NCBI RefSeq assembly: GCF_944324525.1
Contig: NZ_CALUWS010000006.1
Span: forward strand, 22,151 to 86,150
Origin: an uncultured Desulfovibrio sp.
GTDB lineage: Bacteria > Desulfobacterota > Desulfovibrionia > Desulfovibrionales > Desulfovibrionaceae
Direction of reading: 5' to 3'
Length of the DNA stretch: 64,000 bases
Shown here: piece after piece, positions 8,112 to 18,077 of the stretch
Numbering within the stretch: position 1 is the first letter of the stretch
How the letters are laid out: each line of letters begins with the position of its first letter
Position numbers and translations under genes: made by a program
The notes under the pieces: generated by a model
What the model was told of the DNA's origin: nothing
The model's input: the letters and a program-made list of their open reading frames with translations, nothing else
Database searches by the model: none

Positions 8112-10064
8112 TCAGGAGGGCTGACGCGTGCGCAAGTGCCGTGCGTCGCCTACTCTGACGGTGATCTTTTCCCTGTCCATGTATTCGAGCAGGGCTATGA
8201 GAAATTTGCGGGAAAGGCCGGTGATCTCCTTGAGGCCGGCAAGGCCGAGATCGTCGTGGTCGGCGAACCACTGCCGGGTGCGGGACAGGATCTCCTCCAG
8301 CGGGGCGGCGGCATAATAGAGGCCGTCGGCCACGCGGACGAGCGCCTTTTCCTCGCAGAGCAGACGCAGCACGGGAGCGGCTTCCTTCTGGCTGACGTCA
8401 AGTTCCGCGAGAACGTCCTTGAGGTTGGGCGGGGCCATGCCGCCCGCTTCATGGGCGGCCAGCAGCTTTTGCCGCAGGCCCTGCTGATCCCCGGCCAGGG
8501 AGACGGTATGCGAGGGCAGGCGCAGACCGTCGCCCTCCTGGACGAGGAGGCCTTTCTTGATGGCGCTTTCCAGGACGCGCTGCACGAGACGGGGCGGGAG
8601 GTCCTTGCTCCAGCCCGCACAGATGGCTCCCTGCCCGTGGACGGGCTTGAGGGGGTGCTTGCGGTGCAGTTCGTCGGCGCGCCGGCAGGCGGCCTGCATG
8701 AGCAGGTTGAAGGCCTCGCCGTCTATCCATTGGCGCTGCTCCCGGTTCCAGCAGATGAGCTTGCCGCGTGAGGCAAGATCCACCAGCAGCTTGTGCAGCT
8801 GCGAGGCGGGGAGGCCGGAAAGCGCCTGCAATGTCGGGACATCGCAGCCCATGACGTGCCGGATCTCCATGATGGCCAGCACAAGGGCCATGCCGCCGTC
8901 TTCGGCCAGGCGGGCGGGCGTGGCCAGTGCGGCAAGCTCGCGGAACAGTTCCAGGTTGCGGGCGCGGCGCGGGGCGCGGGCGCGCAGTTCCGGGGGCAGG
9001 GGCGAAACGATGCTGCCGCCGGCCACGGTACGCAGGGGCGAATAGGCCCGGACGACGCAATGATCCCCGAAGACGCCGGCCAGCGGCTGCGGGAAGCGCA
9101 GTTCCGCCAGGCAGGATTCGCCGGGAGCGAGGCGGTCCCGGTCGAAGAAGACGACGCGCGCGGCGCATTCCTGCGTCCCGTGGTGGAAGTGGACTTCCGT
9201 ACGCTGGCGCAGGGCCCGGGGCGCGGAGGGAAGGCAGGTCAGTTGCAGCAGCCAGCGCCGGGCGGGGAAGAGCGTCCCCGGGCGGGCCAGCACCTGCCCG
9301 CGGCGCAGGCTGTCCGTTTCCGTGCCCTGAACGTTGATGGCGCAACGCTGGCCCGCGCGCACGACCTCGGCGGCCGCGCCGTGACGCTGCAGGGCCCGTG
9401 CGCGGACGGGGATATCCTCGGGCATGGCGGAAAGCTCCTCGCCGCTTTCCAGCCCGCCGGAGATGACGGTGCCGGTCACCACCGTTCCGTGGCCCTTCAT
9501 GCCGAACACGCGGTCGATGGGCAGGCGGAAGAGGTCGGTGGGCACGCGGGGCGGGATCTCGGCCGCACAGCGGTAGATGTGGGCGCGCAGGGCATCGATG
9601 CCCTCGCCGGTGACGGAAGAGACGGGGAAGATGGGGGCCTGTTCCAGAAAACTCCCCTTGAGGAAGGAGCGAACGTCTTCCGTGACGAGTTCGAGCCACT
9701 GGGCATCCACCATGTCGCACTTGGTCAGGGCCACGAAACCGCGAGTGATGCCGAGCAGGGTGCAGATGTCGAGGTGTTCGCGGGTCTGCGGCATGACGCC
9801 TTCATCCGCGGCGATGACCAGCATGACGAAATCCACCCCCGCCGCGCCGGCCACCATGTTCTTGACGAAGCGCTCATGCCCCGGCACATCGACGATGCCC
9901 AGCCGTTCCCCGTCGGGGAGTTCGGCCCAGGCAAAGCCCAGTTCGATGGTGATGCCGCGCCGTTTCTCCTCTTCGAGGCGGTCGCAGTCGATGCCGGTCA
10001 GCGCGCGCACCAGCGAGGTCTTGCCGTGATCGATGTGTCCCGCCGTGCCCAGTACAAGCGCCAT
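8112..10064 (-). CDS. selB: Selenocysteine-specific elongation factor SelB
   Basis: A 650-residue translational GTPase that delivers Sec-tRNA to UGA codons marked by a SECIS hairpin. It begins [20 protein letters not shown] (G1), then [23 protein letters not shown] (G3) and TKCDMVD (G4). Beta-barrel domains follow ([11 protein letters not shown]), and C-terminal winged helices read the SECIS. The length is normal. The ATG at 10064 has AAAGGAGTTG upstream, while the open frame runs further back without similarity. No selA, selD, selC tRNA or obvious selenoprotein is present in this window, so the rest of the system is elsewhere. Confidence 0.95.
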   Translation of the reverse strand: MALVLGTAGHIDHGKTSLVRALTGIDCDRLEEEKRRGITIELGFAWAELPDGERLGIVDVPGHERFVKNMVAGAAGVDFVMLVIAADEGVMPQTREHLDICTLLGITRGFVALTKCDMVDAQWLELVTEDVRSFLKGSFLEQAPIFPVSSVTGEGIDALRAHIYRCAAEIPPRVPTDLFRLPIDRVFGMKGHGTVVTGTVISGGLESGEELSAMPEDIPVRARALQRHGAAAEVVRAGQRCAINVQGTETDSLRRGQVLARPGTLFPARRWLLQLTCLPSAPRALRQRTEVHFHHGTQECAARVVFFDRDRLAPGESCLAELRFPQPLAGVFGDHCVVRAYSPLRTVAGGSIVSPLPPELRARAPRRARNLELFRELAALATPARLAEDGGMALVLAIMEIRHVMGCDVPTLQALSGLPASQLHKLLVDLASRGKLICWNREQRQWIDGEAFNLLMQAACRRADELHRKHPLKPVHGQGAICAGWSKDLPPRLVQRVLESAIKKGLLVQEGDGLRLPSHTVSLAGDQQGLRQKLLAAHEAGGMAPPNLKDVLAELDVSQKEAAPVLRLLCEEKALVRVADGLYYAAAPLEEILSRTRQWFADHDDLGLAGLKEITGLSRKFLIALLEYMDREKITVRVGDARHLRTRQPS

Positions 10065-10193
10065 GAAACAACTCCTTTCCGCGGAAAGCGCATGGAAGAA
10101 TTGCACTGGATATAGCCTGTTCCGGGGATAAGCGCAATGCCGTCGCCGCGCAGGCGGGGGGAAGATTTTTGGCTGCGGCCGGCCTTTCCCGCA

Positions 10194-11561
10194 TCAGGAA
10201 CGGCTGGAACAGCGGGCATCCCGCTGTTTGATGGGCTTGCCGGTATGGTATTCGAGCCAGTACCGCAGGAAGGTGAAGGCGTCGGCATGGTGCAGGCGCT
10301 TTTTTTCCTGCATGCGGATGTCCGCGGTATGGATGGTGCTGTACAGATCCGCCGCGTCCTCGCCGTTCCAGGTGGCATGTCCGATGCCGAGGAAGAGCGG
10401 CAGGCTGCTGTTGTTGCGGTTGTACTCCCGCAGGGACTGCTGGATGGCGAGGGTATGTTCCTCCGCCTGGGAGGCGCTGCAGGTGGGGAGGATGATGACG
10501 AATTCGTCCCCGCCCAGCCGGATGAGGCTGTGCGGAGCGCGGATGCTGCGTTGCAGGAGACGGCTGGCCTCGATGAGCAGGCGATCCCCCTGATCGTGCC
10601 CCAGAGTGTCGTTGATGAGCTTGAGGCCGCTGACGTCGCAGTAGATGACGCTCAGCGGCAGGGAGAGCTCGCTGTTCCATGAGGGGGCGTTCTGGGTGAG
10701 GAATTCGCGATTGTAGAGATCCGTAAGCGAATCGGTGAGGGCCTTGTGGCGCAGACTGGCCTGTATGCGGCGGTGCAGGGAGAGATCCGTATGCAGAGCG
10801 ATGATGCGTGTGGCCCTGTTCTGCGCATCGCGCTGCACCACCTGGCCGCGCTGCATGACCCAGAGGAAGCGTCCTTCCTTGTGGCGGAGGCGGCAGCAGC
10901 ATTCAAAGTAGTCGCCGCGTTCCGTGGTCAGGGCGATGGTGCGCTGCAGGGTCAGGATGTGCGTCCGGTCGTCAGGGTGCAGGGCATCGATCCACGCACT
11001 GACGTCATTGGGCAGCTCCTGCTCGCCGGAATAGCCCAGCATGGCCCGGTAATGCTGATTGAAGAAAAAGGCATCCGTCTGCGGGTTCCAGTCCCAGAGG
11101 CCGTCTTCGGAAGCGAAGGGGAAGGGCAGGGACCCCTGATCCGGCAGGGGAAAGAGGGGGCTTTCCTCCTCGGGAGGGAGGAGGGCGGCCTGCCGGTCGG
11201 CCGCGGCGACGCCATGCAGGCTGCCGCCGACCATGATGGCCCGGTTCTGCTCGTTGCGCAGCAGCACCGCGCCGAGCGCCACGAGCACGCTGCCCTGACG
11301 CGGCCCGCTGCGGACAAGGAAGGTGTCCCGCAGGCGGTCGCCCATATCCGCGTTGTGCAGGATATCGTCAAGGCTGGTGTTCTCGCCTATGGAGCCGAAC
11401 ATGTCGCGGATCTCGCCGCGCAGGATGCTGGCCCGTTCCGGAGGCAGGCCCAGCAAATGGCGGCAGGTCGCGTCAAGATGGATAAGATCCCTGTCGCCGT
11501 TGTAAAACCAGAACCCGCAAGTATCCGCTACGCCGTGGCAGGAAGGGGGGCTGCAGATCAT
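10194..11561 (-). CDS. PAS-GGDEF diguanylate cyclase (first of two)
   Basis: A 455-residue soluble protein. There are two PAS-like regions in the first 270 residues; the second has the classic end LGYSGEQELP...WIDALHPDD and WVMQRGQVVQRD. A GGDEF domain follows with CDVSGLKLINDTLGH and an intact LIRLGGDEFVIILP (about residues 343-356), so c-di-GMP synthesis is expected. The inhibitory I-site RxxD upstream of GGDEF reads RAPH, so canonical product inhibition is probably absent. No membrane helix or signal peptide is seen, so it is a cytoplasmic sensor. The start has GGAG 10 bases upstream. A close paralog lies just upstream on the same strand. Confidence 0.9.
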   Translation of the reverse strand: MICSPPSCHGVADTCGFWFYNGDRDLIHLDATCRHLLGLPPERASILRGEIRDMFGSIGENTSLDDILHNADMGDRLRDTFLVRSGPRQGSVLVALGAVLLRNEQNRAIMVGGSLHGVAAADRQAALLPPEEESPLFPLPDQGSLPFPFASEDGLWDWNPQTDAFFFNQHYRAMLGYSGEQELPNDVSAWIDALHPDDRTHILTLQRTIALTTERGDYFECCCRLRHKEGRFLWVMQRGQVVQRDAQNRATRIIALHTDLSLHRRIQASLRHKALTDSLTDLYNREFLTQNAPSWNSELSLPLSVIYCDVSGLKLINDTLGHDQGDRLLIEASRLLQRSIRAPHSLIRLGGDEFVIILPTCSASQAEEHTLAIQQSLREYNRNNSSLPLFLGIGHATWNGEDAADLYSTIHTADIRMQEKKRLHHADAFTFLRYWLEYHTGKPIKQRDARCSSRS

Positions 11562-11626
11562 AAAGTCGAATCTCCGACAGCGGTTTCAGCGTCAGGTTGA
11601 GGTTGGATGCCCGTTTTCGTGTCTCT

Positions 11627-11654
11627 ATTGTATAAATTCGGCCTGAGCTGTCAA
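11627..11654 (-). promoter_or_regulatory. Sigma-70 promoter of the first cyclase gene
   Basis: On the minus strand TTGACA (11654-11649) is followed after 16 bases by TACAAT (11632-11627), about 65 bp upstream of the ATG at 11561. The two hexamers are near-consensus. This suggests the first cyclase has its own promoter rather than depending only on readthrough from the second. Confidence 0.7.
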
Positions 11655-11840
11655 CATATGCCCCTTTTTCGCCGGTATGGCGGCAGGAAAGGGGAAATTT
11701 GATGCGAAACGGCGAGTGGAAAGCAGGTAAAACCATTTTTGAGGGAGGCTGGTCTCTGGAAGGGCGGAAGCGTGCGGTACGCGCCCGCTGGGGAGAGCGT
11801 GCGGCCGTCCGGCAGGGAGAAAGGGGGCTGGGCCGCTTCC

Positions 11841-13163
11841 CTAAGGGGCACGACGGGAGTCGAAAAGCGAGACGGGCTGACTGGTGAGGCTTTCCAGCCA
11901 CTGCTTCAGCTGCTGATAGGTCGTTTCGTGGGCAAGGGCCTTGTTGCGGAGCATCTGGTGGTCAGCGCGGGCGATGGTATCGGAGATGTCCGTGGCCGCG
12001 GCTTCCAGCGTGGCATGTCCCACGGAGATGAAAAGAGGCATGCAGCCTTCGGTGCCGTTGTGTTTCTGGATGGTCATCCGCAGATTGAAGACCAGTTCCT
12101 CGGTCTGCAGGGCGGAACAGCGGGGAAGCACCACAAGGAACTCGTCCCCGCCCTGCCGGATGGTCACATGCGGTACCTTGAAGCTGTTTTTGAGCAGATG
12201 GGCGGCGCTGATGAGCAGGGCATCGCCCACGCTGTGCCCCAGCGTGTCATTGACGAGTTTGAGGCCGCTGACGTCGCAGTACAGGACGCTCAGGGGCAGG
12301 TGCGGCGGCTGGGCCCAGTCCTTGATGTGCATGTCGAGACTGGCGCGGTTGCCGAGGCCGGTCAGCTGGTCGGTGTAGGCCTTTTCCAACAGGTTCTCGT
12401 GATCCTGCTGAGAGGCGGAGATGTCCGTGATCATGCCCATGACGCGCAGCGCGCGCCCCTGGGCATCCCGCCGCAGGACCTGCCCGCGGCAGAGTATCCA
12501 GAGGTAGTCCCCCTTGGCTCCCTTCAGACGGAAAGTGCACTCGAAATAGTTGGCGCCGTGCGGTTCCACGATATTGTAGAGGGCGCGATTGGCACGCACC
12601 CGGTCGTCCGTGTGGATGATGCCCTCCCAGGCTTCCATGCTGTTGGGGAACTGCAGGGGCGAATAACCGAGCATGGCCCGGAAACGCGGGCTGTATTCCA
12701 CCCGGCCCGTTTTGGGGAACCAGTCCCACATGCCGTCGCCGCTGATGTCCAGCGTCAGCAGGGCCATGTCGGGATTGATTCCGGGATCGTCCACGCCGGT
12801 GTCGCTCAGCAGACGGATATTGCCCACAAGGCTCAGGGCCCGTCCTGCGGCATCCCGGCCCATGACCGAGGCGCGCACGGCGCATTGCCGGCCGCTGTAG
12901 GGGCCGCCGTACAGCGTGATGCTGCACAAGAGCACATCCCCTTCCGTCGGACTTTCGACCACCTGCTGGAAGAGGTTTTCCTCTTCGGGGTCGATGTGCA
13001 GGAGTTCTCGCAGATCGCTGCGGGACATGCAGCGTGAGGCGGCATCGACGCATCCCACAAGCGCCAGACTGTCCCGGTCCAGCCAGAAGCTGTCCCGTGT
13101 GGGGGTGTACTGCCAGAAGCCGGGCAGAAGTGTCGTCGGGGAGGAAAGCAGGGGGCTCACCAC
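11841..13163 (-). CDS. PAS-GGDEF diguanylate cyclase (second of two)
   Basis: A 440-residue paralog of the neighbouring cyclase with the same order: an N-terminal PAS-like segment, a second PAS (LGYSPLQFPNSMEAWEGIIH, then LWILCRGQVLRRD) and a GGDEF domain with CDVSGLKLVNDTLGHSVGD and TIRQGGDEFLVVLP (about 331-344). The I-site position reads KVPH, so it too lacks RxxD. The start is a GTG (13163, or the adjacent GTG at 13160) without a strong ribosome-binding site, so the exact N-terminus is uncertain. The pair probably arose by tandem duplication and then diverged in the PAS regions, which suggests different input signals. Confidence 0.88.
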   Translation of the reverse strand: MVSPLLSSPTTLLPGFWQYTPTRDSFWLDRDSLALVGCVDAASRCMSRSDLRELLHIDPEEENLFQQVVESPTEGDVLLCSITLYGGPYSGRQCAVRASVMGRDAAGRALSLVGNIRLLSDTGVDDPGINPDMALLTLDISGDGMWDWFPKTGRVEYSPRFRAMLGYSPLQFPNSMEAWEGIIHTDDRVRANRALYNIVEPHGANYFECTFRLKGAKGDYLWILCRGQVLRRDAQGRALRVMGMITDISASQQDHENLLEKAYTDQLTGLGNRASLDMHIKDWAQPPHLPLSVLYCDVSGLKLVNDTLGHSVGDALLISAAHLLKNSFKVPHVTIRQGGDEFLVVLPRCSALQTEELVFNLRMTIQKHNGTEGCMPLFISVGHATLEAAATDISDTIARADHQMLRNKALAHETTYQQLKQWLESLTSQPVSLFDSRRAP

Positions 13164-13192
13164 AGACTGCCTGTCTCACGTTGAAGCAGAGA

Positions 13193-13222
13193 GCCTTTTG
13201 AATGCCGGCGCCTTCAAAAGGC
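13193..13222. promoter_or_regulatory. Perfect hairpin upstream of the second cyclase
   Basis: GCCTTTTGAA, 10 bases, TTCAAAAGGC: a perfect 10-bp stem ending 29 bp upstream of the GTG start at 13163, in what should be the untranslated leader. It could be an operator or a leader hairpin. The remaining gap from 13223 to 13435 shows nothing else that I recognise. Confidence 0.45.
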
Positions 13223-13435
13223 CCGCTGCCTGCATCCGGCGGAGGGACCATATGGTTTCCGCAGGGTGCGGGACTGCGTTCGGACATCCGCTGGAGTCGT
13301 TTCCACGAGAAGAACCAGCTCGAGCGGAGGGAAAAACCGTTTCCCGGCAATGTACGGAATACGGCAGGAGGCGTCAATGGGTCCCTGCCGCCTGCGTGTC
13401 CAGCTGCGGGGACAGGGGCGGGCCGGGAAAAGAGA

Positions 13436-13500
13436 GCCGCCTGTCCCGCCGCCGTCGTGCATTGGAGGAGAATACGACTGGACGGCGGAGGACAGGCGGC
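13436..13500 (-). terminator. Long GC-rich inverted repeat after the binding-protein gene
   Basis: GCCGCCTGTCC (13436-13446) and GGACAGGCGGC (13490-13500) are perfect complements, with a further CCGCCG/CGGCGG pairing inside. It lies directly beyond the stop of the minus-strand gene at 13516 and probably ends its transcript, although no clear T-run follows. Confidence 0.5.
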
Positions 13501-13515
13501 GCGTTGGGGGCAGGT

Positions 13516-14613
13516 TTACTTCGCCGGATCGCCGGTCACCTTGAGGGTGGCGGGGTCGATGAGGCGGAGGTAGCGGTCCGTGACGTACTCCGCATTTTTG
13601 ACCTGTTCCAGCTCCTTGTCCGTTATCTGGCCGACGGTATGGGAAAAGGCGGCCATATCCATCATCCACTTGCGGGCCAGGCTGGGATCGCTGTTGATGG
13701 AGGTGAACAGGCTGAGCTGTTCAGGCAGGGAGAAGAGCGGGTGCTCCTTCAGATCGTTGCGGGCCAGGGCCGCATCGCACTTCCGGCTGCCGAAGGAGGC
13801 GCAGAAGCGCTGATAGTCCGCGACCAGGCTGTCCGCAGGCTGCGCCCGCACGAAGTCCGCGGCACGCAGGTAGACGGCCAGGAAACGGGCCGCGACTTCG
13901 GGGCGGGCCTTGGCGTAGGCCGTTTCCGCGACCAGCACCACGGGGATGGTCGCGCCGCTGTCATGCACCGTGGCGGCCACGGGATAGCCTTCCTCCCGCG
14001 CGCTGAAGAGCTGGGGGGCCCAGATGGCGGCGCCGCCGCTGAGGCTGCCGTCACGCAGGGCCGCCAGCGCCTGCGCCTGATCCACATTGCGCAGCACGAC
14101 GTCGCCCAGGCCCAGACCCAGCGCCCGCAGCCAGACATAGAGGGCGTAGTGGGCGGAGGTGCCGTTGTTCACATAAAAGGTTTTGCCCTTGACGCTTTCG
14201 GCATTGCCCAGGATGTTGGGGAAGTCCTTCCGGGCATTTCGGACGGAGGCAATGGGACTGTTGCGGGTGAGCAGCACGGCATTGCAGAGGGATTCGTCAT
14301 TGGCGATGCCGATGACCGAGATGCCGAGGCGCAGGTGCCCCAGCATGGCCGGCAGGGCCCCCATGCCGCCGAAGACCCATTCGCCGCGGCGCAGGCCGTC
14401 CAGCATGGTGATGCCGGAAGCGTAAAGCTGCATTTCCACATCCAGGCCGGCTTCCTTGTCCCAGCCTTTTTCCTTGGCCAGCCACATGATGAATGCCTCA
14501 TGCTCGTCCAGCCAGCCTGTCGCGAGCTTCTGCGGTTCGGCGGCCGCCGCGCCGAGCGTCAGTCCCAGCGTTGCGGCGCAGGCCATGAGGAGGGTGAACA
14601 GTCTTTTCAACAT
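13516..14613 (-). CDS. Orphan periplasmic substrate-binding protein, SsuA/THI5-like (first of two)
   Basis: A 365-residue exported protein. A signal peptide is clear (MLKRLFTLLMACAATLGLTLGAAAAE), followed by GWLDEHEAFIMWLAKEKGWDKEAGLDVEM, the usual start of nitrate/taurine/NMT1-type ABC binding proteins. No permease or ATPase gene lies nearby. It is similar by eye over its length to the protein at 32450 (GWDKEAGLDVEM, GTSAHY, and a VWLRALGL / QWLRSLGL match). The start has CAAGGAGCA upstream. A -24/-12 promoter at 14692-14707 lies in front, and the sigma-54 regulator gene is immediately upstream on the same strand, so it is likely part of that regulon. The ligand is unknown. Confidence 0.8.
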   Translation of the reverse strand: MLKRLFTLLMACAATLGLTLGAAAAEPQKLATGWLDEHEAFIMWLAKEKGWDKEAGLDVEMQLYASGITMLDGLRRGEWVFGGMGALPAMLGHLRLGISVIGIANDESLCNAVLLTRNSPIASVRNARKDFPNILGNAESVKGKTFYVNNGTSAHYALYVWLRALGLGLGDVVLRNVDQAQALAALRDGSLSGGAAIWAPQLFSAREEGYPVAATVHDSGATIPVVLVAETAYAKARPEVAARFLAVYLRAADFVRAQPADSLVADYQRFCASFGSRKCDAALARNDLKEHPLFSLPEQLSLFTSINSDPSLARKWMMDMAAFSHTVGQITDKELEQVKNAEYVTDRYLRLIDPATLKVTGDPAK

Positions 14614-14691
14614 AACGTGCTCCTTGATGTCGTACTTGGCGACAGGACGTGCGTTCCGCCGCCGTCCTGACCTCTGCATGCCTGATGCTTA

Positions 14692-14707
14692 AGCAAAAGA
14701 TATGCCA
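14692..14707 (-). promoter_or_regulatory. Sigma-54 (-24/-12) promoter of the binding-protein gene
   Basis: On the minus strand the sequence is TGGCATATCTTTTGCT: a GG and a GC separated by exactly 10 bases, matching TGGCAC-N5-TTGC. It lies about 80 bp upstream of the ATG at 14613 and just after the regulator stop at 14721. Confidence 0.75.
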
Positions 14708-14720
14708 GATGTTGAGCGGG

Positions 14721-17700
14721 TCAGTTCTCCCCGCTCACGTCGCCGCCGCGTATGCCGTATTCCCGCAGGCGGACATAGAGGGTGGAGCGCTTCATGCCCA
14801 GGATGCGGTCCGCGCCGCCCTCGCCGCTGACGCGCCCGCCCGTCTGCCGCAGCACATGGAGGATGTAGCGGCGCTCCAGTTCCCGCAGCGAAGGCAGGTC
14901 GGCGTACAGCGCATCGGCCGGGGGGGCGGCCTCCTTGACGGCGGGCCCGGCGGAGGGCCCCAGATGCAGGGAGACGCGCTCGCCGTCCGAGAGGATGACG
15001 GCCCGCTCCACGGCGTTGCGCAGTTCCCGGATGTTGCCCGGCCAGGCGTATTCGCGGATGTGGCGGAGCGTGGCCTCGTCGGGATAGGGCATCTTCTTGC
15101 CGTAGCGCCGGGCAAAGTGATCGGCGAAGTGCATGAAAAGCCCTTCGATGTCGTCGACGCGCTCCCGCAGCGGAGGGATATGGATGGGAAAGACGGCGAT
15201 ACGGTAGTAAAGATCCTCGCGAAAAGTCCCTTCCCGCACCATGTCCCGCAGATTGCGGTTGGTGGCCGCCACCAGCCGGAAGGAGGACTGCACCTCGCTG
15301 ACCCCGCCTACGCGGGTGAAGCGGTGTTCCTGCAGCACGCGCAGCAGCTTGATCTGCATGTTCATGGGGATGTCGCCGACTTCATCGATGAAGAGCGTCC
15401 CCTTGTCGGCCAGCTCGCAGAAGCCGATCTTTCGTTCCGTCGCGCCGGTAAAGGCGCCTTTCTCATGGCCGAAGAACTCGTTTTCGAACAGGCTTTCCGA
15501 GAGAGCCGCCGGATGGACGGAGACCAGCGGCCCCGTGCTGCGGCTGTTTTGATGGATATAGCCGGCAAGCACCTCCTTGCCGACCCCCGTTTCTCCCAGC
15601 AGCAGCACGGCGGCGTCGGTGGCGGCCACGATGCGCGCTCGTTCCAGACAGGCCTTGAACGGTTCGCTGTGGCAGACGATGGCCGCCGGGGAACTGTTTT
15701 CGGCACGGGCGGCGGAGGGAGCGCGGGGGCTTGGGCGGTCACGCGCGCGCTCCTGCTGCAGCCGCAGGAAGTGGGCGAGTTCCGCGGCGCAGAAGAGCGT
15801 CAGGGTCTTCAGGTCGCTTTCCGAGCAGCGCAGCAGACGGCTGGAGCCGCAGGAGCTGCCGGCATAGAGGAGACAGTTCGTGCCGTCGTTGAGCCGAAAG
15901 GGCAGACAGAGCATGTCCATGCTCTCGTCCTTTATGTATTCCGGCCGGTCGCCTTCTATTTTTTCATTAAAGAAATCAGTGTGTTCGCTGAGTATTTCTT
16001 CCAGCTCCGCCCGTGAGACGTTGCAGAGCCCCAGGGCCTCCAGCCGGCTTTTCCCGTTGCGCAGCACGATGGCGCGCTCGGCGTGGAAGGCCCGCCGCAG
16101 GCAGGCCGCCAGGCCGTTGCCGTATTGCTCCAGCGTTTCCCATTCCTGAGAGGCGGCCAGCGCTGCGCAAAAGCGCGAGAGCAGGGTCTCCGCCGGACAA
16201 TAGGAAGGGTCGTTGCCTTCCGGCAGATTGAGGGGCGCAAGCCGTTTGCGGGCCTCGCGTTCCGCGGCGTCGGCCTCCTCCGTGCGCTGGACGCTGCGGA
16301 GCAGATTGGCCCGCAGGCGCAGGGCCAGGCCGTGTTCCAGCGGCGTCCGGGCCCGTTCCAGGGCGGCCAGTCCCGCATCCAGGAGAGGCAGCAGCATCTC
16401 CGGCGCATGCTGCCCCCTGTGCAGCAGCAGCTCCACCCGGAAACGAAGGGCGATGCCCCGCATCATGGGGTTGGTGCTGCCTTCCATGCGGCGGAAAAGC
16501 TCCTCGAAATCGAGTTCGGCCAGCGTGGGCAGGTCATGCCTGGCATAGCTGGCGGCAAGTTCGATCATCCAGGGATAGTTGTAGGACAGGGAAAAGGCGG
16601 CGTCCTGCCGGGCATGGCGGAAGGCGCTGGTCAGCAGCTTGTAGGAGGCCTCCGCGTCGCCTTCATAGACATGGCAGAGCGCAAGGCCCGCATAGGAGCG
16701 CAGCAACATCTTGGGCACGGCGGCGATATGTGGGCTGGCCAGCACTTCCTGCAGGACGGAGCGGGCCTCTTCGGTACGGCGCATATAGGCATAGAGCACG
16801 CCGAGGTGCTGCCGGTAGAGCAGGCTGCGCAGGGGGACCCCCTCAAGCTGGGCCGTGGCGATGGAGGACTTGAGCATGCCCTCGGCATAGGTGAAAAAGC
16901 CGAGGTAGGTGGCTGCGGACGAGGCCTGGAGCCCCATCTGCGACTCCATGAGCGGCATGAGGGACTGGCGTCTGGCGCCGGCACGGACATCCTCGTAGCA
17001 GCGTATGACCTCAGTATAGTTGCCGGCCAGGAAATGCAGCAGGAGGATGAAGGGCAGCCCCTGATCGGCCAGCGTCTCGTCCCCCAGTTCGCGCAGCATC
17101 TCCGTGCCCTTGTCGCACAGGGCATGGGCCGATTCGTAGTCGACGATGCCCGCATAAAAGGTCATGAGCGCCCTGCCGAGGGTGAGCAGGGTCAGGATGT
17201 GCCGGTTGCCCTTGGCTTCGGCCAGTCCCGTGAGTTTGTCCAGGAGCGCGCGGGCCTGGGCGACGCATTTGTTCTGATAGGCCGCGGCATCCACGGCGGC
17301 CAGCGTCAGGCGCGTGAAGCGCTGCACATCCACGGTGCGGCTGGCTTCGAGCCAGCGCTCCAGGCGGAAAAGCAGCAGGTCGAGATAGCCCGCGCTGGCT
17401 CCCCCCTTGCCGTTGCGGAGCGAAAGGTAGATGCCGCGCAGGCAGACTTCGCACACGGCTTCCGGCAGGTTGAGATCATAGCCGGCCATGACCGCGGACA
17501 GCAGGCGCGCCTCGTCCACGGCCGTTTCGTCGGTGACGTCGCGCTCCACCGCCGTCAGCAACGCCTGCCGTTCGGCGGGAGAGGGCGTGGGCAGGCTGGC
17601 CAGAAGTTCCCGGCCTTCCTGCGTGAGGGAAAAGTGCTTGGCGTCGCGGGCGATGGCGCCTTGTCGTTCAAGCTCGCTCAGGGCGGCATCGGTCGCGGGA

Positions 17701-17801
17701 CCGCCGGCGCCGAGCATCTGAACGAGGCAAAGGCGGGAGTGTTCATTGCGCAGATGGGCAAGCAGCCAGACTATGGCGCCGGCAGGCATGTCGGAGGGCA
17801 C
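14721..17801 (-). CDS. Large sigma-54-dependent enhancer-binding regulator with helical-repeat sensor
   Basis: A 1026-residue bacterial enhancer-binding protein. The AAA+ domain (about 705-935) has GETGVGKE (Walker A), [11 protein letters not shown] (sigma-54 contact loop), FIDEVGD (Walker B) and [10 protein letters not shown]-like [14 protein letters not shown] Fis-type helix-turn-helix ends the protein ([19 protein letters not shown]). The N-terminus is not a receiver domain. It starts with a winged-helix-like stretch ([18 protein letters not shown], then [13 protein letters not shown]), continues with about 450 residues of TPR-like helices and a GAF-like region. I prefer the GTG at 17801, seven bases after AGGAG; a TTG at 17837 is possible. 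It is transcribed divergently from the amidohydrolase gene and probably activates it and the binding-protein gene. The input signal is unknown. Confidence 0.88.
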   Translation of the reverse strand: MPSDMPAGAIVWLLAHLRNEHSRLCLVQMLGAGGPATDAALSELERQGAIARDAKHFSLTQEGRELLASLPTPSPAERQALLTAVERDVTDETAVDEARLLSAVMAGYDLNLPEAVCEVCLRGIYLSLRNGKGGASAGYLDLLLFRLERWLEASRTVDVQRFTRLTLAAVDAAAYQNKCVAQARALLDKLTGLAEAKGNRHILTLLTLGRALMTFYAGIVDYESAHALCDKGTEMLRELGDETLADQGLPFILLLHFLAGNYTEVIRCYEDVRAGARRQSLMPLMESQMGLQASSAATYLGFFTYAEGMLKSSIATAQLEGVPLRSLLYRQHLGVLYAYMRRTEEARSVLQEVLASPHIAAVPKMLLRSYAGLALCHVYEGDAEASYKLLTSAFRHARQDAAFSLSYNYPWMIELAASYARHDLPTLAELDFEELFRRMEGSTNPMMRGIALRFRVELLLHRGQHAPEMLLPLLDAGLAALERARTPLEHGLALRLRANLLRSVQRTEEADAAEREARKRLAPLNLPEGNDPSYCPAETLLSRFCAALAASQEWETLEQYGNGLAACLRRAFHAERAIVLRNGKSRLEALGLCNVSRAELEEILSEHTDFFNEKIEGDRPEYIKDESMDMLCLPFRLNDGTNCLLYAGSSCGSSRLLRCSESDLKTLTLFCAAELAHFLRLQQERARDRPSPRAPSAARAENSSPAAIVCHSEPFKACLERARIVAATDAAVLLLGETGVGKEVLAGYIHQNSRSTGPLVSVHPAALSESLFENEFFGHEKGAFTGATERKIGFCELADKGTLFIDEVGDIPMNMQIKLLRVLQEHRFTRVGGVSEVQSSFRLVAATNRNLRDMVREGTFREDLYYRIAVFPIHIPPLRERVDDIEGLFMHFADHFARRYGKKMPYPDEATLRHIREYAWPGNIRELRNAVERAVILSDGERVSLHLGPSAGPAVKEAAPPADALYADLPSLRELERRYILHVLRQTGGRVSGEGGADRILGMKRSTLYVRLREYGIRGGDVSGEN

Positions 17802-17972
17802 GGCATTTCTCCTGTATCTTCTTGAAATGTTGTGCAATCAGCAGAAAAAGGCGGTCTTTGCGCCACAGGGGCGGGCAGGGTCGCGGCCAGCGGCTGCGCC
17901 CTGCTGACGTCCTGCCGCCCAAATAGGGGAACCGACAGGATCGGCTGACAGTAAACACAGGGCAATAGTTTG

Positions 17973-17985
17973 TCCAGAATCTGGA
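17973..17985. promoter_or_regulatory. Palindromic upstream activator site 1
   Basis: TCCAGAATCTGGA, a perfect 6-1-6 palindrome embedded in TTTGTCCAGAATCTGGATTG. An identical site follows 39 bp downstream. Its centre is about 100 bp upstream of the -24 element at 18078. This is the expected place and shape for a dimer site of the sigma-54 activator encoded next door. Confidence 0.75.
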
Positions 17986-18011
17986 TTGTGGATTTCTGTC
18001 GGCATGATTTG

Positions 18012-18024
18012 TCCAGAATCTGGA
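18012..18024. promoter_or_regulatory. Palindromic upstream activator site 2
   Basis: The second TCCAGAATCTGGA, with the same flanks (TTTGT before, TTG after). It is centred about 61 bp upstream of the -24 element. The two copies form a 20-bp direct repeat containing the palindrome. The rest of the 353-bp gap between the regulator and the amidohydrolase gene shows only the promoter at 18078. Confidence 0.75.
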
Positions 18025-18077
18025 TTGCGGCCGCGTAAGGGGCCGTGCGTGGGCCCGTGCCGCTCTCACACGCGGCG

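Noticed and set aside
8112-10064. Selenocysteine codons or a selC gene near selB
   Set aside because: None of the neighbouring genes contains an in-frame TGA in a recognisable family position, and no tRNA-like cloverleaf was found in the adjacent gaps.
11562-11840. Possible c-di-GMP riboswitch before a cyclase gene
   Set aside because: No GEMM-type conserved blocks are visible; only a promoter and an imperfect CCCCTTTTT/GGAAAGGGG repeat are present.
13377-13544. A 55-codon plus-strand frame with a good AGGAGG before its ATG
   Set aside because: It overlaps the 3' end of the binding-protein gene, its product is Arg/Pro-rich without features, and the ribosome-binding site may be chance in GC-rich sequence. 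The region is better explained as an inverted repeat.
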